Shown here: one piece after another, positions 8,834 to 17,090 of the stretch | How positions within the stretch are numbered: position 1 is the stretch's first letter | Layout: every line of letters begins with the position of its first letter | Assembly: GCF_900108365.1 (NCBI RefSeq) | Contig: NZ_FNWQ01000001.1 | Span: forward strand, 186,001-250,000 | From: Chryseobacterium culicis | Lineage (GTDB): Bacteria; Bacteroidota; Bacteroidia; Flavobacteriales; Weeksellaceae | Direction: 5' to 3' | Length of the DNA stretch: 64,000 nucleotides | Translations under genes and position numbers: made by a program | Notes under the pieces: model-generated | Seen by the model: the letters and a program-made list of their open reading frames with translations, nothing else | The model's database searches: none | What the model was told of the DNA's origin: nothing

Positions 8834-8902
8834 ACAGTTGAAATGCTGTTAAGGGGAGTCACCTAATTAAAAACGACAGTAGTTACTCATTTTGAGACAT
8901 GG
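8834..8902 (+). repeat. RNA motif copy 2
   Basis: Hairpin ACAG/CTGT with an 8-nt loop, GGGG 8853-8856, CACCT 8860-8864, AAAAACG 8869-8875, then the CTCA/TGAG hairpin as in copy 1. Confidence 0.65.
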
Positions 8903-8954
8903 GAAAATTATGTTTATTTAGCATTATTTAAATGCTATGGCTGAAAAATCCAAA

Positions 8955-9021
8955 CTAGAACAAGCCACTAGAGAGGGGGCGCACCTCAATAAAAACGTGT
9001 TGGTCACTTATTTTTTGGGAA
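8955..9021 (+). repeat. RNA motif copy 3
   Basis: Hairpin CTAG/CTAG with a 9-nt loop, G-run 8975-8979, CACCT 8982-8986, AAAAACG 8991-8997. The second hairpin is weak. Confidence 0.6.
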
Positions 9022-9095
9022 AGACAAAAACCTCAAAAATAAAGTAGATAGGGTGATTTTGTCTTATTGCTAAGTGTAAATAGTCAAAAGTCGTA

Positions 9096-9165
9096 AGGTT
9101 TGACAAACCAAAGAGGGGTTGCACCTCATGAAAAACGTATTACGCAAGCTCAGATTTTGGATAAT
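9096..9165 (+). repeat. RNA motif copy 4
   Basis: Hairpin GGTTT/AAACC with a 3-nt loop, GGGG 9115-9118, CACCT 9122-9126, AAAAACG 9131-9137. The second hairpin is weak. Confidence 0.6.
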
Positions 9166-9231
9166 ATCTAAAAAGTATTTAATATTCAAAACAGTAGACA
9201 ACGAATAGTTATATAAAAAATTAAGATAGAT

Positions 9232-9262
9232 AGACCAGCTCGAAAGAGTTAGGTCTTTTTTT
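9232..9262 (+). terminator. Intrinsic terminator ending the RNA motif array
   Basis: Stem AGACC-A-GCTC capped by a GAAA tetraloop and closed by GAGT-T-AGGTCT, followed by seven T. It would define the 3' end of a transcript carrying the array. Confidence 0.85.
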
Positions 9263-9300
9263 ATGCCCTAAATTAACAAAATAAATAAAATACAAGATAG

Positions 9301-9325
9301 GAGACCCTTTGAGGTCTCTTTTTTT
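9301..9325 (+). terminator. Second terminator before the HTH gene
   Basis: Stem GAGACC/GGTCTC with a 6-nt loop, followed by a T tract. It shares the AGACC/GGTCT stem sequence with the terminator 40 nt upstream. Confidence 0.85.
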
Positions 9326-9363
9326 GTTGGTATTAATAAAAATAAAATAAAAAAATAAATATT

Positions 9364-9627
9364 ATGATACAATTAATTTCAATTTCAAAAGACGAACTAA
9401 TGAATGAATTTGAGCAAATAGTTTATAAAGTATTAGAAAAAATGCAACAAGATCAGGCTCCAAAAGATCAGAAAGAGTTTTATACTCGTGAAGAAACAGC
9501 TAAATTATTAGATGTTAGCTTAACAACACTTTTTCATTGGAATAATGACGGAACTTTGAAAAATACCAAAATTGGCAAAAGGGTTTATTACTCTAAAAAT
9601 GAAGTTTTAGCACGCCTAAATCCTTAA
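9364..9627 (+). CDS. AlpA/excisionase-type helix-turn-helix protein
   Basis: An 87-residue DNA-binding protein. The C-terminal half carries a winged MerR/AlpA-type HTH (HTH_17 family): FYTREETAKLLDVSLTTLFH, then IGKRVYYSKNEVLARL. The N-terminal 40 residues look like a short helical or coiled segment. Proteins of this kind act as recombination directionality factors or transcription activators in integrative elements. Its position between the integrase and the putative replication gene fits such a role, but whether it drives excision is inference. Confidence 0.8.
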   Translation: MIQLISISKDELMNEFEQIVYKVLEKMQQDQAPKDQKEFYTREETAKLLDVSLTTLFHWNNDGTLKNTKIGKRVYYSKNEVLARLNP

Positions 9628-9856
9628 AGCAAATTTGACAGTTGTTTTTATTAGTATGGGGCATAATTCTAAAAACTGTTCTCTTATCAATGCACCTGTT
9701 AATTAAAAAGTACATCTTTATTACAAATGGGCTTAGATCTCAAATAATAGCTCAAAAATCAACTAAAATTTTAAAACAATACGAACCTCAAAAAATATAG
9801 CCAACAAGCTGTATGGACTATCGCTATGTCCTTATTTTAAACGAATCTGTAAAGCA

Positions 9857-11272
9857 ATGAATGAACATTATATATTAGTCCCAAAAAATCTAAATTTAGA
9901 TCAAAGACTTGCCAAGTTTCCACCTTCTTTTAAATTTAATAAAGAATACATCTATTATTTTATTTCAAAACTTATTGAAGATATTACCTATCAAAATATG
10001 GATGAACCCTATGATAGAAGCCCTGAAAATAATAAAAATGATATGGATTCTATGATAAAACATTATGCACCTATGTGTGCTGCTATTAATCAAAGTTTTT
10101 TTAGAGCTTCAAAATTACATCTGGATTATTTATATCTTAATTTACCTAATGAAGGCAGATTCCTTTGGAGAAATAATTATAAAGAAGGTAGCTGTTTCTC
10201 TTATAGGCTCCCTGAATACTATTGGGGGGATGGTGAACTGGAATTGATACCACTTTCAGGACAGTCTTTTATTAATAAAATAAAGAAGTATGATAAACCA
10301 ACTGTTGAAAACATTATCAAAAAAAAGTTTAATTTCACCATTGGCTATTTTGATATTAAAAGATTTGCATTAGACGAAAAATCAGCTTTAAATGATCTTT
10401 ATGTAGAGTATCAAAAAACAGGGAACTATCAAAAATATCTTTTAAATGCAGTTCGGGTAATGAATTTAAAAAATGGGTATTACACATTTCACCATAATCC
10501 TGAAACTGATGGAAGATTGCACACCGCCTTAACACAGTTTCCTAAAATATGTAGAAAGCACCTAAAATATGATAATGAAAGGCTCTCTGAAATCGATCTG
10601 TCTTCTTCAGTACCATTTATACTATCATATATATTGTATAACTACAATACCCCACAGCCTACAGATCTTACCTTTAAGATTAACAGTAAAGATCTCTTAT
10701 ATCATTATATATTAGTAAAAAGCTCTGTAAAGCCTTCTGATAAGGAGATACAGCATTTCAAGGATTTGATATTAAATAATAAGCTGTACAATTATTTTAT
10801 GAATGATTTTATAATGCTTCCACACTTTGAAGAAAACTTTCAAAGACAATTTAACAGACCCTTTGACGGTGATATGGACGATTTAAGAAAATATAGTAAA
10901 AAAAGATTTTTATCTATGTTATTTGCCAAATCTGCAAGCTACAAAAACGAACAAACTGTCTTTAAAAGGTATTTCCCTACCATAAATAATTTACTTTTAA
11001 AATATAAACGAAAGAAATTCAGAGATTTTAAAAAGTCTGACTGGCACAAAAAACTGTCTTACCTGACTTTTCAATTAGAATCTCATTTTATGGTAAATAT
11101 AATTGCAAGAGAAATCAATAATGTTTTCAAAAGAAAAATCCCCCTATTTACTCTACATGATTGTATTGTGGTTAAAAAACAACATTTAGATATTGTTTAC
11201 AAAATGATTGAAGATATTTTTATTCGTGAAATTGGTTATGCTCCAAATTTAACTAAAAAAGTGTGGGAATAA
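9857..11272 (+). CDS. Putative single-subunit polymerase-like replication protein
   Basis: A 471-residue protein of a family I cannot name with certainty. Three segments resemble palm-domain motifs of family A DNA polymerases and T7-like RNA polymerases: motif A-like EIDLSSSVPFI with Asp247, motif B-like KKRFLSMLFAKSASY (about 347-361) and motif C-like LHDCIVV with His434-Asp435. An upstream GRLHTALTQFPKICRKHL block with Arg220 is also typical of such phage or plasmid enzymes. I infer a replication or priming role for the excised element. About 230 nt without an ORF precede it. No helicase or primase partner is visible. The call rests on motif spacing only; a structure prediction would settle it. 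Confidence 0.45.
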   Translation: MNEHYILVPKNLNLDQRLAKFPPSFKFNKEYIYYFISKLIEDITYQNMDEPYDRSPENNKNDMDSMIKHYAPMCAAINQSFFRASKLHLDYLYLNLPNEGRFLWRNNYKEGSCFSYRLPEYYWGDGELELIPLSGQSFINKIKKYDKPTVENIIKKKFNFTIGYFDIKRFALDEKSALNDLYVEYQKTGNYQKYLLNAVRVMNLKNGYYTFHHNPETDGRLHTALTQFPKICRKHLKYDNERLSEIDLSSSVPFILSYILYNYNTPQPTDLTFKINSKDLLYHYILVKSSVKPSDKEIQHFKDLILNNKLYNYFMNDFIMLPHFEENFQRQFNRPFDGDMDDLRKYSKKRFLSMLFAKSASYKNEQTVFKRYFPTINNLLLKYKRKKFRDFKKSDWHKKLSYLTFQLESHFMVNIIAREINNVFKRKIPLFTLHDCIVVKKQHLDIVYKMIEDIFIREIGYAPNLTKKVWE

Positions 11273-11316
11273 TAAATAGTATTATTTCTTGTAGTTATAA
11301 AAAATAATAATTATAA

Positions 11317-11324
11317 TATATTTG
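11317..11324 (+). promoter_or_regulatory. -7 promoter element of the GHKL/receiver/HNH/methyltransferase operon
   Basis: TATATTTG is a perfect -7 match, 37 nt before the start at 11362. The nearest TTG upstream is 25 nt away, rather far for a -33 element. Confidence 0.6.
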
Positions 11325-11361
11325 TATATAAAATTGAATATTTAATAACCCAAACATTTAA

Positions 11362-13959
11362 ATGGTAGATCAAAATAGTTCCACTCAAATAACAATTCCA
11401 TTTAAGGTGTCTGCAAGAACTGCACGTTTAATTGGTCGAGAAAATATAGCGACTTCTAAAGGAGCAATTATTGAATTAGTTAAAAATGGATACGATGCAG
11501 ATAGTAAAGCTAGTATTGTTTATTTTGATAATAAATACTCGACTATTTTATCAGAGATTGATGAACATCATTTCAATAAATTGATAGAATTTGGTATATC
11601 TGAAAATGATTTAAATAATATATATACAAAAAACGATGATGACCTATTTAACTTAAAGAATGATATTGACGAATTAACAATATCAGCCCTAAAAGATAAA
11701 TTAAATAAATTGTCAATATTATATATTATTGATTTTGGAGATGGAATGACGCAAAATATTATTAGGGATCATTGGATGACAATAGGTACTGATAATAAAG
11801 CATCAAACATTTTTACGAATACTGGAAGAGTTAGAGCAGGAGCAAAAGGTATTGGGAGGTTTGCGCTAGATAAATTAGGAAGTCGTTGTGAAATGATAAC
11901 TATCTTTAATCCTAATATACAAAATCCTGACACGGATATAAATGGAAATGTTACAAATTTTACAGGATATAATTGGAAAGTTAATTGGGAGGATTTTGAG
12001 GGAGAGTTTAAGACTATTGATAAAGTTGGTGCTGTTTTAACGGGATTATTTAGTGAAAGCATTAAAGAAGAATTGTCAGCTATACTTCCAAACCTCAATA
12101 TCTCGCAAATTGAAGGGGATTCAGAATTTAAGTACGGAACCGTATTGAAGGTTATGGATTTACGAGATAATTGGGAAGATTATTTTGTAGGTCAAGTATA
12201 TGAAGATTTAGAAGTGTTAGTTCCTCCAAAGGAAGCTGGTGGTTTTGAAATTTATGTTTATTCTTCTTTATTGCCCCAAAAGTATGGCGAAGTTTTAGGT
12301 TCAATTTGTGATGATTTTGACTATAAACTTGTCGCAAAGGCAGATAATAATCAAAATGTTCACATTACAATATACCGTAATGAATATGATCTTGAAGCAA
12401 TACCTAGTGATTTTTTCATGAGAGATGGGATGCTAAAGTCTAATTATAGAAAAGAAGATTTTTTAAAAGGTTATTGGGAAAAAAATACATCTTTTTCAAA
12501 ATTATTAAAAGGTTTTAATAGTATTGATGAAGATAATACTTTTGATAATATAGGGTCATTTGAATTTACTTTTTATTTTTTAAAAAGACAGAATAACAGC
12601 TCGGATTCCAAGAGGTTTTTTAACCGCAACTTTATGTCGAATAATAGGAAAGACTGGTTGAATAAATTTGGAGGTGTTAAGCTCTTTAGAGATAATTTTA
12701 GAGTTCGTCCATACGGAGAGATAAATAATGTAGCATTTGACTGGCTTGGCTTAGGTAGTAGAAAATCACAAAGCCCTGCTAGTGTCGCAAAGAAAGAAGG
12801 GGGATATAGAGTTGAACCTGATAATGTTGCTGGTGCTATTAGCATTTCTAGGTTGACAAACGTTAATTTTGATGATAAATCAAGTCGTGAAGGACTTCAG
12901 GAAAATAAAACTTTTTCAATATTTACAAGAATTATTACAGAAATTATTGCAGAATTCGAAGATGATAGATCCTATATTGCTAGGGAAATGTCAGATTATG
13001 ATAATAAGAAATATGGTCCTCAAAGAGATAGTGAAAAGGCAGAAAAGATAAAAAATGAAATAATAACAAAGTATCGAGATAAAAAACAGCAAGACGAAAA
13101 TGCATCATCTGGTAATAATGAAAATGATGAGTCATTTGATGAAGAAAAAATATTATTAGCAAGTGAGATTGATAAAAAAGATGAAGAAATTGAAAAACTG
13201 AAGGAAGAGCAGAAGCTGTTAAGAGCATTAGCTAGTAGTGGTATTGTATTAGCTTCATTTAGTCATGATTTGAGTAAGTTGAATCAACAATTATCTTTAA
13301 GAACTGATAAACTTAAAGATTTAATCAGTCAAAAAATTAGTGAAGAAGATTTTGAAAATGTTGTCGATAGAAAAAATCCATTTATTCTTATAGAAAGGAT
13401 TAAAACCCAAGATGTTAAGCTTCAAAATTGGTTGAATTTCTCATTAGGTGCAGCGAGAAAAGATAAAAGAACGAGGAGACTTGTAATGCTCAAACCTTAT
13501 TTTCATAATTTTAAAAATGATTGGTCAACAGTACTTCAGGAAAAAGCAATAGATTTAAATATTGATAATATAGTTGACATAGGTATGAGAGTTTTTGAAA
13601 TAGACCTTGACAGTATTTTCAATAATTTATTAGTTAATTCAATAGATGCTTTTTTACTCTCCAAATCAAATAGAAATCGAAAAATTGACATAACGTTACA
13701 GCAAAATGATAAGGAATTAATTATTGAATATCACGACAATGGCACAGGAATATCAAATGAAATAGAGAATCCTGAAAAAATATTTGAACCCTTATTTACA
13801 ACAAAAAGAAATCAATTTACTGGGGCAGAAGAGGGGACAGGTTTAGGTATGTGGTTGGTAAGTTCAATAGTAAAAGAAAATGATGGGAATTTAAAGTTAT
13901 TATATCCAGAGTTTGGTTTTGGGATTAGAATATCCTTCCCTGTTAAATATAAAAAATAA
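11362..13959 (+). CDS. Protein with two GHKL ATPase domains (Hsp90/MORC-like plus histidine-kinase-like)
   Basis: An 865-residue cytosolic protein. The N-terminal GHKL ATPase has an N box AIIELVKNGYDAD (about 35-47), G1 IIDFGDGM (123-129) and G2 AGAKGIGRFALDKLG (about 159-173), the arrangement of Hsp90/MutL/MORC ATPases. A charged coiled coil follows near residues 550-620. The C-terminal half resembles a histidine kinase: candidate phospho-accepting His635 in ASFSHDLSKL, N box NNLLVNSIDAFL (about 753-765), G1 YHDNGTGIS, an FEPLFTTK F box and G2 GTGLGMWLVSS. It has no membrane segment or signal peptide, so it would sense something inside the cell. The receiver-like gene starts 7 nt downstream, which supports phosphotransfer. 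GHL ATPases are known in restriction-modification operons; this dual form is unusual. Confidence 0.8.
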   Translation: MVDQNSSTQITIPFKVSARTARLIGRENIATSKGAIIELVKNGYDADSKASIVYFDNKYSTILSEIDEHHFNKLIEFGISENDLNNIYTKNDDDLFNLKNDIDELTISALKDKLNKLSILYIIDFGDGMTQNIIRDHWMTIGTDNKASNIFTNTGRVRAGAKGIGRFALDKLGSRCEMITIFNPNIQNPDTDINGNVTNFTGYNWKVNWEDFEGEFKTIDKVGAVLTGLFSESIKEELSAILPNLNISQIEGDSEFKYGTVLKVMDLRDNWEDYFVGQVYEDLEVLVPPKEAGGFEIYVYSSLLPQKYGEVLGSICDDFDYKLVAKADNNQNVHITIYRNEYDLEAIPSDFFMRDGMLKSNYRKEDFLKGYWEKNTSFSKLLKGFNSIDEDNTFDNIGSFEFTFYFLKRQNNSSDSKRFFNRNFMSNNRKDWLNKFGGVKLFRDNFRVRPYGEINNVAFDWLGLGSRKSQSPASVAKKEGGYRVEPDNVAGAISISRLTNVNFDDKSSREGLQENKTFSIFTRIITEIIAEFEDDRSYIAREMSDYDNKKYGPQRDSEKAEKIKNEIITKYRDKKQQDENASSGNNENDESFDEEKILLASEIDKKDEEIEKLKEEQKLLRALASSGIVLASFSHDLSKLNQQLSLRTDKLKDLISQKISEEDFENVVDRKNPFILIERIKTQDVKLQNWLNFSLGAARKDKRTRRLVMLKPYFHNFKNDWSTVLQEKAIDLNIDNIVDIGMRVFEIDLDSIFNNLLVNSIDAFLLSKSNRNRKIDITLQQNDKELIIEYHDNGTGISNEIENPEKIFEPLFTTKRNQFTGAEEGTGLGMWLVSSIVKENDGNLKLLYPEFGFGIRISFPVKYKK

Positions 13960-13966
13960 TAATACC

Positions 13967-14623
13967 ATGAGTAAAATATTATACATTGATGAAGAAACTT
14001 TAGAAATCGAAAATTTTGAAGATTACATAGAAAAATTTGATGTAAATCAAATATTTGAATTGCTAACAATGAAGCCCTTACCTCATATTGATGATACGAT
14101 TGATGAAATTTTCAAAATTAATCCTGATGCTATAGTTTCTGATTATTTAATAAATGAGAATATTGGAGAATTAGGATATAATGTAAATTATAACGGTGTT
14201 GATCTAGTAGAGAAATTTCTTAAAATTCGACCAAAATTCCCGTGCTTTGTTTTAACGGCAAAAGATGGAGATGCTGTAAAGGTAATTCATGATGTTAACT
14301 TAATTTACGGAAAAAATCTTATGATCTCAGACCAAGAAAAAAATGATCAAAATGCTAAGTTTACAGATAGACTTTTACAGCAAGTAGAGCATTATAAACA
14401 TTTGTTAGAAAAATCAAGTAAAGAATTTGATCGACTAATTGAATTAAAAAATAAAGGAGAAATAAATTCTGAAGAGGAAGAAATATTAAATGAATTAGAT
14501 GAATTTCTCGAAAAATCGATTGATAGCCGTGTAAAAACACCTAAAGAATTAATGGAGTTTTCTAATATGCAAAAACTTGATGAACTTCTGGATCAAGTAG
14601 ATTTAGTCTTAAAAAAATTGTAG
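13967..14623 (+). CDS. Receiver-domain-like protein with a helical C-terminal extension
   Basis: A 218-residue protein. Residues 1-115 resemble a response-regulator receiver domain: an acidic DEE cluster at 8-10, candidate phospho-acceptor Asp59 in AIVSDYLI, and Thr97 in CFVLTAKD. The region after the Asp is expanded and carries a GVDLVEKFL segment like receiver helix 3. The C-terminal 100 residues are helical and charged, with no recognised DNA-binding or enzyme domain, so this is not an ordinary transcription factor. The ATG at 13967 is chosen, 7 nt after the GHKL gene; the longer frame from 13913 would overlap it. The next gene starts 2 nt after its stop. I infer that it relays the kinase signal to the nuclease or methyltransferase. 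Confidence 0.7.
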   Translation: MSKILYIDEETLEIENFEDYIEKFDVNQIFELLTMKPLPHIDDTIDEIFKINPDAIVSDYLINENIGELGYNVNYNGVDLVEKFLKIRPKFPCFVLTAKDGDAVKVIHDVNLIYGKNLMISDQEKNDQNAKFTDRLLQQVEHYKHLLEKSSKEFDRLIELKNKGEINSEEEEILNELDEFLEKSIDSRVKTPKELMEFSNMQKLDELLDQVDLVLKKL

Positions 14624-14625
14624 CT

Positions 14626-15189
14626 ATGAGATATTTTAGAAAGGACTCTCCAAAAAGAACATGTACCAAAACATATGCTAACTATAAAAGTTTTAAAAAA
14701 TATTTGAGGGAAGATTTTAATTTCCGTTGTGGTTATACAGATTGCTCGGATTTTTGGTTTGGTGGAAGTAATACATTTCACATAGATCATTTTAAGCCTT
14801 ATTCAAAATATCCTACTTTAAAAACTACTTATTCGAATTTAGTTTATTGTTGTTCGTATGTAAATATTTTAAAATCAAATGATGAGGGAAATTATTTACA
14901 TCCTTATGATGTTGACTTTAATGAGCATTTTGATCGTAATATAGAGGGAAGAATTACTCCTAAAGCGACTTCGGTTGAAGCAAACTATATGTATAATAAA
15001 TTAAAATTAGGTCTTAAAAGATATGCTTTAATTTGGAAATTAGATGAATTGGTTGATAAACAAAAAAGATTAATTGAAAAAATTGAGACCTTAGAAGATG
15101 GTGATTTAAAAGATAGTTTACATATTTTAAATAGTAAATTGTCGATTTATATTAATAAGTATTTGCTAGGATTAAAAGGTGAACAGTAA
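14626..15189 (+). CDS. HNH-family endonuclease
   Basis: A 187-residue predicted nuclease of the beta-beta-alpha metal type. A Cys pair at 35 and 40 (CGYTDC) precedes the core FHIDHFKPYSKYP, with His52, Asp54 and His55. The next segment, YSNLVYCCSYVN, supplies the Asn and a Cys pair. The C-terminal 70 residues are helical. No specificity domain is obvious. It lies between the receiver-like gene (2-nt gap) and the methyltransferase (11-nt overlap), so it is probably the cleaving part of a restriction-like system, or an effector controlled by the kinase and receiver. Confidence 0.8.
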   Translation: MRYFRKDSPKRTCTKTYANYKSFKKYLREDFNFRCGYTDCSDFWFGGSNTFHIDHFKPYSKYPTLKTTYSNLVYCCSYVNILKSNDEGNYLHPYDVDFNEHFDRNIEGRITPKATSVEANYMYNKLKLGLKRYALIWKLDELVDKQKRLIEKIETLEDGDLKDSLHILNSKLSIYINKYLLGLKGEQ

Positions 15190-17029
15190 CATAAAAAACA
15201 CAATATTTAAATTATTAAATAGTTATTCGACAGAAATAATTCCTATTGATAGAATAATAGTCTCGTTGTATTTGTATTATAATAAGATCAATGTCGTTAA
15301 TAATAGATTAGTAAAGAGTTATCAAATTGTTAAAGAGGATAATAATGAGTATGAATTTCTAAAAGTTATAATAAATAGCATTCCAGACGATTTTGTATTA
15401 AATATTGAAGATTTGATAGAAATCTTTGAATATGTTATATCTCCTTCAGACAAAATAATTAATGGTGCTATATATACCCCATCATATATAAGAGAGTATA
15501 TAATTGATCAAACATTTTCTCTCAAAAAAGATTTTTTGGATATTAAAATTGCTGATCTATCTTGTGGATGTGGTGGATTTTTATATAGTGTTGCAAAGAA
15601 ATTAAAAGAAATAACACAACTTAAATACTCTAAAATTTTTAGAAATAATTTGTTTGGACTAGATATTCAAAAGTATTCTGTAAATAGATCTGAAATATTA
15701 CTTACATTACTGGCTATATCGGAAAATGAAGATGAAGATGAATTCATTTTCAATATTAATTCTGGTGACTCACTAATATATAGTTGGAAAGCTAATTATC
15801 CTAATTTTGTAGGCTTTGATATTGTTTTAGGTAATCCTCCATATGTAGGTGCAAAGAATCTATCGTTGGAAACTAAAAAAAAGATTAAATTTTGGGATGT
15901 TAGTAAATCTGGAAATCCAGATCTTTACATTCCTTTTTTTCAGATAGGAATTGAAAATCTTTGTGAAGATGGTATACTAGGGTATATTACAATGAACACC
16001 TTTTTTAAAAGTTTAAATGGAAGGGAATTAAGAAAATATTTTAGCGATAAGGAATTAAATATTAAAATAATTGATTTCGGATCAACACAAATTTTTAAGT
16101 CAAAAAATACTTATACTTGCATATGTTTTATTCAAAATAATAAGAAAAAATATATAAAATATATTAGATTAAATAACAAACAGCTTCCAACAAAAAATGA
16201 TAATTTTCAAAGTATAAAATATTGTAATCTCGATTCATTTAAAGGGTGGAATTTACAGAATCACAAGATAATCGAAAAAATTGAATCGACAGGCACTCCT
16301 TTAGGAAAGCTTTTTAAAACAAGACATGGAATTGCTACACTGAGAAATAATATTTACATTTTTAAACCAATTCATGAAGATTCTGATTTTTATTATTTAA
16401 AAAGTGAAAAAATTTATCCGATAGAAAGAGGTATTTGTAAGGAAATTCTTAATACCAATAAACTAAGTAGAAATGTAGATTTTGATCTAATAAAAGAGAA
16501 AATAATCTTTCCTTATCATAACTTAGATAAGCCCAGATTATTTGAAGAAAAGTATTTTAAAGACAAATTTCCTAATGCTTATAAATATCTAAAAGACAAT
16601 TATAAAGATTTAGGTAAAAGAGACAATGGAAATAGAGAATATGAAAATTGGTTTGCATTTGGTAGAACTCAGTCTCTTGAAAGAATATCTAATAAATTAT
16701 TTTTTCCTAAAATGACTGATAGAACACCATCTTTTATACTAAATGAAGATCCTAATTTGTTATTTTATAACGGACAGGCAATTGTTGGTCATTCACAAAG
16801 AGAAATGAATCTTATAAGAAAGTTTATGGAATCAGATTTATTTTGGTATTACATTCAATCTACGAGTAAACCGTATACTTCAGGATATTATTCTTTAAAT
16901 GGGAATTATATTAAAAATTTTGGAATTTGTGATTTAACAGAATCTGAAATTGATTTTATTCTAAGAGAAGATAATAACCAAAAGATCAATCTATTTTTTG
17001 AAAGAAAGTATGACATTAAAATAAATTAA
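15179..17029 (+). CDS. Adenine-N6 DNA methyltransferase, Eco57I/type IIG-like
   Basis: A 616-residue protein that would transfer a methyl group from S-adenosylmethionine to adenine N6. It starts at a GTG overlapping the HNH gene by 11 nt. The SAM-binding motif I region reads IADLSCGCGGFL (about residues 124-135) and the catalytic motif IV is NPPY at 219-222. The segment NGAIYTPSYIREYII is the usual lead-in to Eco57I-type methylases. The C-terminal half (about 360-616) resembles the target-recognition part, including TPSFILNEDPNL. No N-terminal PD-(D/E)XK nuclease is visible, in contrast to full type IIG enzymes, so cleavage may rest with the HNH partner. It ends the operon begun at 11362. Confidence 0.88.
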   Translation: MNSNIKNTIFKLLNSYSTEIIPIDRIIVSLYLYYNKINVVNNRLVKSYQIVKEDNNEYEFLKVIINSIPDDFVLNIEDLIEIFEYVISPSDKIINGAIYTPSYIREYIIDQTFSLKKDFLDIKIADLSCGCGGFLYSVAKKLKEITQLKYSKIFRNNLFGLDIQKYSVNRSEILLTLLAISENEDEDEFIFNINSGDSLIYSWKANYPNFVGFDIVLGNPPYVGAKNLSLETKKKIKFWDVSKSGNPDLYIPFFQIGIENLCEDGILGYITMNTFFKSLNGRELRKYFSDKELNIKIIDFGSTQIFKSKNTYTCICFIQNNKKKYIKYIRLNNKQLPTKNDNFQSIKYCNLDSFKGWNLQNHKIIEKIESTGTPLGKLFKTRHGIATLRNNIYIFKPIHEDSDFYYLKSEKIYPIERGICKEILNTNKLSRNVDFDLIKEKIIFPYHNLDKPRLFEEKYFKDKFPNAYKYLKDNYKDLGKRDNGNREYENWFAFGRTQSLERISNKLFFPKMTDRTPSFILNEDPNLLFYNGQAIVGHSQREMNLIRKFMESDLFWYYIQSTSKPYTSGYYSLNGNYIKNFGICDLTESEIDFILREDNNQKINLFFERKYDIKIN

Positions 17030-17059
17030 TATATAATAATTACAGATCTAAAGAATCTT

Positions 17060-17067
17060 TATATTTG
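17060..17067 (+). promoter_or_regulatory. -7 promoter element upstream of the long-hairpin RNA
   Basis: TATATTTG is a perfect -7 match, placing a transcript start near 17073, about 18 nt before the first paired base of the hairpin. The -33 region is weak. Confidence 0.55.
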
Positions 17068-17090
17068 TAATTCAAATTTTATCGAAAAAT

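Larger units (their letters stand above)
8753..9165 (+). ncRNA. Intergenic array of four structured RNA-like motif copies
   Basis: Between the integrase and the HTH gene lie four copies, all on the plus strand, of the core GGGG-N3-CACCT-N4-AAAAACG (GGGG at 8771, 8853, 8976 and 9115). The gaps inside the core are constant. Each core is preceded at a near-fixed distance by a small hairpin whose stem sequence differs between copies but still pairs: CACT/AGTG, ACAG/CTGT, CTAG/CTAG and GGTTT/AAACC. That pattern of compensatory change suggests RNA rather than DNA-level selection. Copies are 82, about 122 and about 140 nt apart, unlike iterons. An intrinsic terminator follows at 9232. No ORF spans the region. 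The integrase-RNA-HTH layout recalls the int-alpA RNA context reported in other bacteria; whether it is the same family needs a covariance-model search. Confidence 0.6.

Noticed and set aside
8753..9165. The four-copy array as a CRISPR array
   Set aside because: Spacing is irregular (82-140 nt), the repeat is interrupted by variable stems, and no cas gene is nearby.
8753..9165. The array as a type III toxin-antitoxin RNA antitoxin
   Set aside because: Those repeats are tandem and evenly spaced, with a toxin gene directly downstream; here two terminators and an HTH gene follow.
9660..9730. A possible fifth degenerate motif copy (GGGG, then CACCT and AAAAAG)
   Set aside because: The internal spacing differs from the four others and no preceding hairpin pairs.
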